This document shows positions 47,860 to 58,400 of a DNA stretch of 64,000 nucleotides, one piece after another. The notes beneath the pieces are model-generated. The model searched no databases, had not been told where the DNA came from, and saw only the letters and a list, made by a program, of their open reading frames with translations. Position 1 is the first letter of the stretch. Each line of letters begins with the position of its first letter. A program made the position numbers and the translations under genes. Origin of the DNA: Tricholoma matsutake (taxonomy: Eukaryota; Basidiomycota; Agaricomycetes; Agaricales; Tricholomataceae); assembly GCA_026075535.2 (NCBI GenBank), contig AP026545.1:992001-1056000 (forward strand). Direction: 5' to 3'.

Positions 47860-48340
47860 ATCATTACCTACTGCCCCCAGCACCCTGCTGTGAGATATCT
47901 CCGGTCTGAAGACAGGCCGTCTACAGCCATTTGAAACACTATGATGACAGACAAGACAACGATGAGCCCCCCTGCAATATCTCATCCTGAAATTTTTTTA
48001 ATTCAGCTCTGCCTTCTCTTGTTCCACCTCAACCTTTTATTACCCAACATCATCCCTCCGGTATTGGACCAGGACAACCTGTTGTTATTATGCCCTTTGG
48101 AGTAGCACCTCCTCCTGCTCCAAAGCTCAACTGGGATCAAGACCCCTGTCTCATCAACTTAAGCCATGCCCTTCGTGCTTTGGGATGGACACCACCATGT
48201 TGAGTCGTTTCCTGGCATATTGTTTTTTATCAACCATAGAATTTTCTTAGCTTCATTGCTACATTATTTTTTATACCTACTGTTCTTGTTTCTCTTTTTT
48301 CTCCAGCGACGAGGACATCACCATTTGGGAGATGGGCAGG

Positions 48341-48483
48341 TGGAGTAGGGTGTGTGGGCACCTACTCCAGTAGTCACGTGATCACCTAGTCAGTAGACAG
48401 TCACTCATGTACATAGTCACGATATCACTACAACTACATTGTCTTGGGCATAGCTAGAGCCTAGGAGACTCGGCACGTCTCCA
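48341..48483 (+). repeat. 3' LTR of element A (143 bp)
   Basis: Same length as the 5' LTR with three CG/TG-type differences; preceded by catttgggagatgggcagg and followed by ctgg, the target copy. Confidence 0.85.
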
Positions 48484-48789
48484 CTGGCTTCAAAGGTGGC
48501 AGGAAAACATCGGCCTCGAATTTCGCAAGTCATAAGTGGGAGAGTTTCAATGTGTTCACTGAGTAAAAGTAACGGTTGGCCACTGTCAACGTCTCACCCA
48601 TGTCTGACAAGGAAAAGCTATTTTAATGTGAGAAGGCATGTGATGCCCTTGTTTGGGAAAATAAAATCTATATTTACGATTATGACGTGCGTGCGTTTCA
48701 GTGTCGGAGTGGCCTACAGGACCCACTACTAAAGTAGCGGGTATGAGGCAACACTTTCCCACTCGACAATTCAAACAAATAATGGCTAT

Positions 48790-49910
48790 TCCCACCGTTT
48801 CAACGTTCGTCAGTCAACCACTCTCGACGCCGCCGCTGCCTCCCACCTCCACCTCCACCCCCATCCACACTCCTCCAACGCTTCTTGCAACAACAGCAAC
48901 AGCAACCTCATGCAACAAGCGGGCCCAGGTAAGTTTTTTTCTTTTCGTCTCGTTTTTTTTCCTTATAATTTTTATTGTATTTTAGGTATTTCCACTGTAC
49001 TAACACCGAGAAAGGTACCACGGCCCCCACGACGACGACAACGACGTTCCACTACCACGGAAACGCTACGGACAACGAGAGCGACGGGACAAGACCAGGA
49101 AACACGGGAACGACGCCACCAGGACGACGAAAACGACGGCAAGGGACGATGCCGCAACGGGAGGAGTACCAACGACGGGGGCAGCAGCAGCATCAGGGAA
49201 CAACCAGGCGAGGGCGACGCCGACGCCAAGGACCCACCACCACCACCGCGGCTGCCGCCACAACGACGAAGATGAGGCGACAAGACCACCTCCACCACCA
49301 ACATCACCACTACGTCTACCCGCCACGACATCAGGGATGAACGCAAGGCTGCCCGTATCGCCACCGCGATGACAATAAGCAACAGCAACAGCAAGTTCGG
49401 GACGTCAAACATGCAGGTACGCCTTTTTTGTTTTTCGTCCGTTTATCTTATACTGTACTTGCTTAGACTAACCTGGAGAGCTGCGGGACGATGGACTGCG
49501 GCGCGAAACCAACGACTACTCACCGAAACTAGCCACTCCAACCCCCTCGAAAGCAACTATGACAGGCACACACGTGGAATACCAACGAAGCCGAACGACG
49601 GGGACGCGGGAAGATTTTTTTTTTTTACTGTACTAACATCTCACAGGCCGGGCGAGCATTCGAACCACGGGGACAGCCCACACCTCCGGCCTCCATCTCT
49701 ATCCAGCCAACAACGGCCCCTCGCACGGAACGCGAGCAAGGGGCGACCAGTATGTATATTGTCTCTTTTTCTCCGTTTTCGATGGTACTAATACCATTAC
49801 CTACGGATGCCCCCAACAACGTTGGTGGCAGCAACGACCCCAGGGGTGGTGGGTGGTGGGATCCCCCCTGCATGTGTATTGTTACGTTGTTTGTTTGATA
49901 GTACTACCTT
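48790..49910 (+). other. Low-complexity, spliced-looking locus of unknown function
   Basis: Several intron-like stretches occur on the plus strand: a donor gtaagttttttt at 48929 followed by tattttag or, further on, by ctgtactaacacc; gtacgccttttttg at 49416 followed by gcttag; a T-run with ctgtactaacatctcacag near 49610-49645; and gtatgtatattg near 49749 with ggtactaatac. Intervening segments code for Thr/Arg/Asp/Gln-rich low-complexity sequence with no domain. It may be a fast-evolving host gene or a decayed repeat. 48488-48790 shows only a possible piece of copia-2 integrase. Confidence 0.3.
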
Positions 49911-50186
49911 GTAGCCTGCATACTACGTAACGAAGGATTATCCTGTTATCTCGAAATGCATTAGATTCCCCATACTTTGTCCCACTTGATCATGCTGAAG
50001 TCTGCTTAAATGATGCTTAGTTTCGGGATCAAGCAAGATGAAGCAATTAAACAGACAAATTAAGCTGGAAAAGTTATGATATTATGGGTTGTTCGGAACA
50101 AGTGCTAGTGACAGAAAGCGACGCTATGAGAAGATGTAAGGTTTAGAGTAAGCCCGGAATGAAGCCATCCTTACCTAGGAGAAGAC

Positions 50187-50438
50187 ATGAGGTTTATTGA
50201 GAGCCCGAAAAGGGGTTGGTTGTCTCATAAACTTCAGTTCTTCTCGCTAGGAATAGGAGAAAAGCGAAAGTCCTGCGGGACTGCTTCGTGCACGCGGTGC
50301 GGACATCTTCAGCGTCGCCAGTGCAAGGGAACCCTCCATTCATTGGACTTGTGTAAACATGATTATAAACCTACTCGCTGTTTCATGGACACCTGCTCCC
50401 GATTCCACTTTGTCGTCACTATTTTTTTATCAAATTAG
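50187..50438 (+). CDS. Possible small Cys-rich ORF, unrecognised
   Basis: An 83-residue frame starting at ATG 50187 has regularly spaced Cys/His residues (SCGTASCTRCGHLQRRQC, then LCKHDYKP, CFMDTCSRFH) that could bind metal, ending with a short hydrophobic stretch. No signal or family is recognised. It lies in unique-looking DNA between the low-complexity locus and the 50664-50984 ORF. It may be spurious. Confidence 0.2.
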   Translation: MRFIESPKRGWLSHKLQFFSLGIGEKRKSCGTASCTRCGHLQRRQCKGTLHSLDLCKHDYKPTRCFMDTCSRFHFVVTIFLSN

Positions 50439-50663
50439 TTGTATATGCCACCTAACCCGCCCATGTTCCGTCACTTATTGTTGAGTTCGTAGGGAATATA
50501 ACTGTAACGGAGAGGTAAATGAGGGTCACCAGATTGACACGATGACTATAGGTGCTGTATGAAGGAACCTATAAGCAAGAATACTTAATGAGTCAAAGAC
50601 AACAACCATGCTGCAATAATGACCACCCACCGTTCACGTCACCTAGGCCTATGACTATAACAA

Positions 50664-50984
50664 TCAGGCAGTCTCCCAAACTTCTGGACCAACAAGCACA
50701 TGTGGCTTAGCCCACTCGATTGTCGCGTCGATGGCAATGTCCATCTCCTTCAAAGCGTTCTCATCATCCCCCATTTCAAGGACAATAACCAATGCTCGAT
50801 GACCGTCCTTTTGATCGATGGGTATATTTGGTTCCTTCGCCGAAGCGATATACTTGTAGGCGGTACGGGGAAACATATAAACGATGACACGAATGTACTC
50901 GTCCACCTCACGGTCAGCAGGATCGACTTTTATCATGCTTGCCACCTTCTTCCTATCGATCTTATAGCCTTTGACGTAAGTCAT
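50664..50984 (-). CDS. Hypothetical protein, 106 aa
   Basis: The minus-strand ATG at 50984 opens a 106-residue mixed-charge protein (MTYVKGYKIDRKKVASMIKV at the start; an acidic EMGDDENALKEMDIAIDATIEW helix near residues 70-92). An in-frame stop lies three codons upstream of the ATG. A good intron (GTAGGT donor, TTCCTAACCG branch site, AAACAG acceptor; about 50996-51050) sits just upstream, suggesting a spliced 5' UTR or leader. No transposon similarity is seen and codon usage is ordinary, so this is one of the better host-gene candidates. Function unknown. Confidence 0.45.
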   Translation of the reverse strand: MTYVKGYKIDRKKVASMIKVDPADREVDEYIRVIVYMFPRTAYKYIASAKEPNIPIDQKDGHRALVIVLEMGDDENALKEMDIAIDATIEWAKPHVLVGPEVWETA

Positions 50985-51131
50985 GGCAACCTATCTGTTT
51001 TGTGCAATGAGATGAACGGTTAGGAATCAAAGCTCACTGGAGAACCTACCAGAGTGATGATGCGAGCCTGCAAAGAAATGTTTCCATCTCCGCTTCAATG
51101 AAAACGCGCAATCGATAAGGAGGTGGCAGAA

Positions 51132-51464
51132 TGTGATATAAGCGTGACGAATCACGGTTCTAGCACACTAAGTTCTAATGTCACTCGATAGACAGTTTAA
51201 TGGGCTCTAAATTCTCTTCTACTAGTTACAAAACTGTTCGTTTATATAAGTAAGAATTCGGGCTCGTCGGGTATCTAAATAAAGAGTCCAGCTCGTTGTC
51301 AAGTAGTAAGCAGCAGGGAATTGGAAATACAGATAAGTCATCGTATGAGATAGGGTAAAAGAAAAGGAAAGAAACCATAGAGACGAAATAAATGAAATAA
51401 CGGAACGGATAGATGATAAGGAAAATACCGGAGCGTGCATCACCCGGATCACGCTATCCTTACA
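51132..51464 (-). repeat. 3' LTR of gypsy-6 (left copy)
   Basis: On the minus strand it starts TGTAAGGATAGCGTGATCC and ends TTATATCACA. A TATA-like ttatataaac is present near 51239-51248. It lacks 5 bp (agaga) present in the right copy. Confidence 0.92.
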
Positions 51465-51501
51465 CCCGCCCTCCAGATGTCGTTCTCGCGACATCTCACA
51501 C

Positions 51502-52242
51502 TTAATCCTTCTTCCTCCCCTTCCCTTTAGCTGAAACTCCAGCAGCCTTCGCATTAGAAACATTTCCAGAAATGGTATCCTTCATAACCTGATCTTGCGC
51601 AGATAAAGAAGTCGAAATGGGGTCAGGGAAAGTGGTTTGGTCATTGGGAGGAGTGGTAAGTGGTTCCAAATCGAAACCGTTGAGATCATCAGTGATCCCC
51701 GAGCTCGACGCAGCCACAGACGCCTCGCGATAAGGCAGAAACTCGCGATCGTTGTAACGCCGTCTTTTCCCACACACTGGCTCTATTCCCAAATCGTCCT
51801 CGTACGAATTGGGCCCGTTTCGACGACTCCGGGAAGCGTTCTCGGCGTTCCGCCATAACATCTGCGTCATAATTCCAGCTCGACTGGGCGAAAGGAACTG
51901 GCTTCCTCGTGGCGCCACCTGTCGGGCACTGTAAAGGTCGCGGGGAGATACCTTGAACACCTCGCGATCTGGCTTCGGACCTGATCCCATCAAGGTCTCG
52001 TTTCCGCTGATATAGACGAAATTGACTGGCACTCCGGGTGCTGCATTGAATATCTGGGCGAATTGAGTGTATCCGATGGGAACAGTTAGTTTCTGTTCTC
52101 CCATATGGAGCATCGCGTCGTATTCTAGGTAAGCGTCGAGTTGTCCTCCGTGAATGTGAAGGGAGGTCCCGATCTCGCCATTGTTCTCTAGGTGAAACCA
52201 GGTGGGGGATACCCGGCAGAGAAGAACACAACCTGCATACAT
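51502..52242 (-). CDS. Extra ORF of gypsy-6, 246 aa, unknown function
   Basis: The ORF lies on the element's coding strand between pol and the polypurine tract and has no internal stop, unlike gag-pol, which has about eleven. The N-terminal half looks globular (LENNGEIGTSLHIHGGQLDA, YLEYDAMLHMGEQKLTVPIG); the C-terminal half is disordered, with a basic RSRRNGPNSYEDD stretch, GKRRRYNDREF and a Lys/Gly-rich end (SAKGKGRKKD) resembling a nuclear signal. No transmembrane segment or signal peptide is seen, so it is not an obvious envelope gene. The start at 52242 is the first ATG, but a spliced leader cannot be excluded. Family not recognised. Confidence 0.55.
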   Translation of the reverse strand: MYAGCVLLCRVSPTWFHLENNGEIGTSLHIHGGQLDAYLEYDAMLHMGEQKLTVPIGYTQFAQIFNAAPGVPVNFVYISGNETLMGSGPKPDREVFKVSPRDLYSARQVAPRGSQFLSPSRAGIMTQMLWRNAENASRSRRNGPNSYEDDLGIEPVCGKRRRYNDREFLPYREASVAASSSGITDDLNGFDLEPLTTPPNDQTTFPDPISTSLSAQDQVMKDTISGNVSNAKAAGVSAKGKGRKKD

Positions 52243-52440
52243 GGCCGCACACTTTGCAAGGAATACACGAAAATTTATCGGTCAGGACTGGTGTAGGATA
52301 GAGGCGATGCTTGCTAGTAGTGTTTAGAAATTGGTTGACTTCATAGGTAGGCTGCTCTTGCCAGGGGGGTCAATTTAGTCATAACTTGTGGCACTGGGGT
52401 CAATTCGCCTTTCTTTTAATTGCAGGTCGGCGGCCTGATT

Positions 52441-55400
52441 CTACATTTCCAATGAAAGTCTGCAGATCATCCTATGGTGGTTTCCCTTTGCCTTCCCCAA
52501 GATGGGAAACATTGGTAATACCCAGTAATTCAAAATACTGCTGAAGAGTGTGTAAATGGCTAACTTGATAATATGGCATCCAGGTAACGTCCCTGGTCTT
52601 CCACCGAATTTCAAATGTGGAGTTAATCCTTGATCCTGCATGTCCGAGAATACGATCCACTGCCCATTCACCTTCAGTCCCCTCAGCATTTCCTAATTGG
52701 GTGTCTAGACGACCTGGAAACAAGCGATCATCGTTAGGAACATGTATTCTCAATAATGATGCATGAAAGATGTCATGTACACCCCTCTGTTTCAGATGGA
52801 CTGGTAGCTCGACTTGGAATGATCCATTCCCGTAGTCTTCTAGGATTCGGTAAGGGCCTAGGAACTTTGGAATCAATTTCCTTGCCAATCCCTTAGGAAA
52901 TGTAATATTTTTCGAGGACAGGTATACGAGATCTTCCTTCTTAAAAGGTGCAACTTGTCTTTTCTTATTAGTTGATCAAATCTGATTGACACGAGCGCCC
53001 AAGATACTATCATGCGCAGCCATCAACGCCAATTTTCGTTGCAAAGCAAAATTCCTGACTCCTGGGTACTCATTTTGTTTAGCAGAGTCCCAGATCATGG
53101 ATCTGGGCATACACCCAGTATTCAAAAAGAATGGTGCATATCCTGTACTTGCAGATCTAGCCGAATTGATAGCGAACTCTATCGCAGGTAATTTTGTCAC
53201 CCAATCTGTCTGTTTCTCATCGATGCACTGCCTTAACATCTGCGTCACGGTCCGATTAGCACGCTCAGTTGCGCCATCAGTTTGCAGATGGTATGCGCTT
53301 GACATTCTGAGTCGGGTACCAACCAGTTTATTAAGATGTTGCCAAAATGTACTGGTAAAGAGGACGTCTCGGTCGCTAACTATTGATTTCGGCAATCCAT
53401 GAAGTTTATAGACTTTGTCAAACATTAATTCGGCAATTTGGCGTGCATTATAATTTTCGCGACTCGGAATCAGGTGGACCATCGAGGTAAGCAAACATAT
53501 TATGACCGTTATAGAATTAAAGGTACCATTCCTATTCCTAGACTCAGGTAATGGCCCCACGAAATCGACTCCTATTGATTCCCATGGGTACGACGGTACG
53601 TCTAATGGATTCAATAATCCATAGGGTTTTTGTGTTGATGGTTTACTCCGTCTACAGGTCACACAAGACTGGCAGTAGAATGTAGTATCAGAAGTCATAT
53701 CCTTCCACCACACATTGTCCCTAAGGTAAGCTAGGGTTTTACTAGCTCCCAAATGGGCTAATAATGAATGTGCCTCAGCAATTACAATCTCACGAACGTT
53801 CCATCCCTGAACATGCAACTTAGGAATGCACAGTAAGTTTCTATCATTCATTTTGATGTATATGAGTCCATCATCCAATACAAAATTCTTGTAGTGTCTA
53901 GGATTCTCGAGGATATTCTTGAAGAATGAATCAATTTTATATTGATTCCTCAAGATGTTTGGTAAGTCGAATCCCTCGCACCCTCCAGCTACAACACTAA
54001 TCAGTGATTGATCGTCATCAGTCGTATCGACAGCTAGATCAGAAGCAGGTACCATCTTTGTGGCGTGTTCTGTGGCGTGTTCCGTGGAAGGTTTGGGCTT
54101 CCGTGCAGGTATCCTAATTGTAAGTCGTTCTTTCTGGTCCAGAGATTCCTCTCTATTCTTTGTTATCGCAGGTTTGCTTGCAGGAATTTTGATAGTGAGT
54201 CTGGTTTTATCAGTTCCCATCGTGAGTTTCATGTTTTTGTTCGCGTTTTTGTCCCAGTTCCCGCCCTCCTTTTGTTGGACAGTCATGGCAACAAAATCAG
54301 CATGATCCCCATTCGTTACAGCTGTGATTTGCCATTTCCAAGTATTGGACACAGCCTCAGTGCCCGTCAATACAGGCATTGAGATACTGTGTACCAGCAA
54401 TACATCATTATCAACTACATCATGATAAGTGTATTCTGACCTAGCACATACTGTCCCAGGTGCATCATTAGAATACATGCGCGATAATGCATCAGCTAAT
54501 ACATTCTCTTCGCCCAGTATGTATACGACCTCAAAAATGAATTCACTAATTTTTTCCATCCATCGTGCCTGTCGCCCGGAAAGATCCTTTTGCCCCAGGA
54601 GGTGAACTAATCCCTTATGGTCAGTGATCCTGATCCACTTAAACTTCACACCCTGAAGTATATCACGGTGTCGAAGCATCGTTTCAATGCCTGCTAACAT
54701 CTCTATCTCATGCACAGGATAGTTTTGTTGTGCCGAATTCAACTTAGTGGAGTAGAATGCAGCTACTCTCGCATTCTTCCACTCAGCACCTTGGCCCACA
54801 ATGCCAGCGATACCCATTGCACAACCATCCGTAATTAGATAAACAGGCTCCTGCATGGTATTGGATTGGCACTCGATGACGGTTCTGCCCACTATCAACA
54901 ATCTCTTTGATATCTTCAAACGCAGGCTGATGCGTGTACTCCCAATGGTAAGGTACAGTATCCCCCGTCAAGCCATGCAACACAGCCATAGGGATACGAA
55001 CCGCTGCGAGGTCATCAGCCAGATAGCCTACAGCTCCCAGGAAACCTCGGAGAAGGTCTCGATTCGTAGGCATTTTCCATGCTATGACAGAATCAACCTT
55101 GGCCAGATCCATTCGAATTCCCTCGTGTCCAACTATACGCCCCAGCAGGCGAAGTTCCTCAGCCAAAAAGTAAAGTTTCTTTAAACTTAGGTAAAGTTTT
55201 TCCTCTCGTAAAACATCAATTACAATCCTGACATGTTTTAAATGTTCCTCTAGCGAATTCGAATATACCACAATATCGTCAAGATAAACATCCAGAAACT
55301 GACCTATGTATGCAGAGAAGATATGGTTCATCACGGCCTGGTACGTAGCAGGTGCGTTGCAATCCCCTTGCTGAATGACCAAGCTTACCATATTCCCATC

Positions 55401-58400
55401 AGGTGTCGTTACCGCGGATCACTCAACATGTTCAGGTATAATCCAGATCTGCTCATATGCATCCTTTAAATCTAACGATGATTTATACTTAGCGCCTGCA
55501 ACACGCCGAAGCATACCATCAATATCCGGTAATGGTGAAGTCATCTTTAATGTATTTGCATTTTGTGAACATAAGTCTACAACCGTTCGTAACTGTGGGA
55601 TTTCACTGGTTTTAGCACCAGGTTTAGGAATCAGCAACATCAGCACCATGTTTTGGGCACTAGTAACTTTCCAACGCCCCGATCCCAGGTAAGCATTCTT
55701 TTTCACCATCCATTGAGGTCGGAACATTTCAGGACACCGAGACGGTCGCCAAGGGTAAACCTTCCCAACATCAATCAACAGGATTTCATGATTTATGGCT
55801 CGCAATGGCGGTAAGCCTGTCTCTACCATTTCTTTGCACAGTGGGCGGGCATACTCAATCAATTCATCTCTAGCCCATTGAAGATCTTCCTCAGCAACCT
55901 CCATAGCACGCGAAGATATTTTTGTTATGGCATCACCCTTAAGCGGTAATGCCTTGTTGCTACCAACAATCACGTGTGCTGGGTTAATACCCATCGTCAT
56001 ACGATGCGCGTACAACCATGGTGTCCCTAGTATAATGTCATAGCTAGATAAGTTTGCTATATCAAAATGCCGTTCTTCATTAATTGACTGATATTTGAAA
56101 TTTACAGTAGTACCCCAATTAACTTTGGAGCGAGATCCTTGGACAGCCAATTGCAGCGGTAAGGGTTTTCAAAGTTCTACCTTTTTTACTTTTAGTTGAT
56201 CAGCCAATGCTGTAGACATAAAATCTCCCAGTGATCCGGAATCAAGCAATGCTCAGGCTGGATGGCCATTAATCTGCACCACAATCACGATTGGTTTAGG
56301 AACCAAGCGCGCAAAGTCTTTCAGGGTTGCCGCATTTCATTGGAGTCCAGTGTAAGTACCTCGTGGAACTTGTATACCACTTACATGTAAAGCTAACAAT
56401 TGGTTATCAGCAATTGCCACCTCATTTAGCCATGGATTCACATCTTCACATCTCGTTTTACATTTTTTGTAATCTCTAAGTTCATCAAGCGAATCAACTT
56501 CTGTGAGTAAATCCAAGTCGAAATTACTGTCGTCTCCAAAACTATCACCATGGTCCGATGGTTCATTATTATTTCCTGTATCTGACTCTTCATCTGCAGA
56601 GTGTTTTTGTCTGGTTTGTGCTTCGTGCTCCTCCCATAAGCAATTCGCAAACCACGTTATCAGGTCAGTCGATTTAAATACTAACTCATTTGGCACAGAG
56701 ACTGTCATTCCTACTGCCCTATCTGTGATGGTATAGCCGAAGCCTATGTTCACAACTTCCCACCTCTCGGTGGGTTCATCCAGATACCTAGGATACAAAT
56801 CAATACCCTGAGAGATCAGTCGACTCAATTCCCACTGGACAACATCTCCCATCAATGGGCCCCATGCCCATCGATTATTAGTGCATAAGTTCCCATTGTT
56901 TCGCTGGGCGCGTTGAGCCGCATACCACTCAGGCAAGTTAAAGCTTCCTTGCATGAGTAGTTCACCGCTAATGTATTCATCATCACAGAGTTCCTGATCC
57001 ATAATCACATATCGATCCTCTTCAAATTGGTACACTAAGAACCGGCTATCCTCAATTGGTGATTCATCGAAAGGATAGGGCCGCATTTGCTCCAGCACAG
57101 CCGTCGTGTGTGAAGCAATCAGATCACTCATTGTCAAAGGTGTAGTACATTCCTCAAATTCATTCTGCAGCTCAGGACTGATCCCAATGCTTGCGACAGG
57201 AATTTCTGTTGTTTCAGTTAATCCTCCAACATTATCGAACCTATCAAAATTAACCTCGACATTATGCGAAGTGATACCAGGGGGTCTATTGGGTTTATTT
57301 GAAGTCACTGAACCTCCACGTGGGCAGTTCCAGCCAATGTGTCCTGTTTCTCCACAATTGAAGCATTTTCCAGTGGCGAGATACTCATTTCGCTCCTTAG
57401 CACTTAATTGAGGCCTTGGGTGGCTTTCTCGGTGGGGTGTGCTATTCTGGTTCCCCCAGTTTGGGTTGGAGTTACCAGTGTTATTATTGGAATGATGATA
57501 ATTCCCTTGGGAGTTGTCACGAGGGTTATCATTTCAATAAGTTTTCCAGTGCTCCTCACGTTGATGATTGTTCTGTGAGTGTTTACCAGTCCTATTGCTA
57601 TTATTCTCATAGGGAGTTGTCTCATTCCGTCTGTTCCTAGGGAAGCTGGGTACGGAATTGCTACCATTGGTGTCAAACGTAACACGACGCTCCCGCCTAT
57701 CGGATACTTCTTCTGACAATTCAATAACCTGTGTGGCATGCTTTATTTCATCCCACGATGATACTTCGGGGTTGTACCCATCACGCCAGAGTCCTTTCTG
57801 GATCACAGGTCGAAAGCCATCCCATAGGCGTACGACTTTTTCTCTTTCATCTACCAGTCCAATCATGTTGATTATCTCTTCTAGCTCATAGATGAATTCT
57901 GATACAGTCTTTGAATTCTGGAAACATTTACAGAGTCTTTCTCTTTGCTTCATATGGTAATTGATAGGGAAACAGTAATTAAATAACTCCTCAAAAAACT
58001 GTTTCAAACTCCAATCATAAGCATTCATGGCTACCTTCTGAGTGTAGAAATCGTAAGCTTTGCCCTTCAAATAATAGGAGAGTACAAAAACTCTTCGTCG
58101 TTTTTGAACTTGACCCGAAATGACATAGTCAGTTCCCTTGGTCACGAATCAGTGGTAACTGCGAGCATCAGCCGCGCCATCATAATTCAATGGTGCGAGC
58201 AGCTTCAACAATGTTTTGTGTCTCGGTTTTGATGGCCTCGATCGAGTTGATCAAGATCGTGTTTGACGACTTCTTCCTTCTCCATTAGTTCCACTCTCAG
58301 GGTCAGAGGAACTTGTAGACTTAGAGGAGCTGGATGAACTATCAGACGGGTCTGAAGGTAAGTGTTCATTTTCTTCAATATGGCTCATAGCTCAACCTAG

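Larger units (their letters stand above)
30565..48203 (+). pseudogene. Element A protein: basic/coiled-coil/Pro-Ser-rich, interrupted
   Basis: The frame starts at ATG 30565 (MPGPGQGKHYQKKKQ), continues through a Thr/Asn-rich part, a TGA at 30958 where Arg is likely, a coiled coil (YKAYMHEEYKQGMEIGRKEG near 31080-31140), is split by gypsy-3 at 31326, and resumes in phase at 37307 (TTIETATQTEDDPTAL). A long Pro/Ser/Thr-rich linker follows; after A' (38148-47164) and hAT-like element 2, the C-terminus ends with KLNWDQDPCLINLSHALRALGW before the stop at 48201. The inverted copy A' encodes the same layout. A Gag-like role is only inferred from position in an LTR element. Confidence 0.65.
30108..48483 (+). 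mobile_element. Element A: small non-autonomous LTR retroelement, split by three insertions
   Basis: Two 143-bp LTRs (30108-30250, 48341-48483) with TGGAG...CTCCA ends are flanked by ctgg (30104-30107 and 48484-48487) inside copia-2. The interior is interrupted by gypsy-3 (TSD gcacc), A' (TSD ctga) and hAT-like element 2 (TSD atcattac). Subtracting these with one target copy each leaves 2815 bp. A candidate tRNA-type primer site (TGGTGATGAGAGC, 30254-30266) follows the 5' LTR and a purine-rich tract (tttgggagatgggcagg) precedes the 3' LTR. It encodes one protein and no RT or integrase. Confidence 0.85.
21364..48560 (-). mobile_element. Copia-2: Ty1/copia element split by gypsy-4 and element A
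   Basis: Pieces on the minus strand are, 5' to 3': a weak integrase piece beyond 48487, integrase end plus RT/RNase H (30103-28031), the 3' non-coding part with polypurine tract (21667-21559) and the 3' LTR (21558-21364). The interruptions are precise: element A (30108-48483) is flanked by ctgg on both sides and gypsy-4 (21668-28025) by aaaac on both sides. The 5' LTR, gag and protease are not recognised to the right of 48.6 kb, so the copy is probably 5'-truncated. It is the oldest layer of the stack. Confidence 0.75.

Noticed and set aside
38288..48340. A large inverted segmental duplication
   Set aside because: The mirrored sequence is explained by A and A' being two copies of one element inserted in opposite directions, each with its own target duplication.
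48910..49412. Overlapping Arg/Thr-rich proteins on both strands
   Set aside because: Both frames arise from one GC-rich low-complexity stretch, and the plus-strand frame reads through a likely intron.
51502..52242. Envelope-like gene of gypsy-6
   Set aside because: Position fits, but there is no signal peptide, transmembrane segment or furin-type site, and the C-terminal half is basic and disordered.
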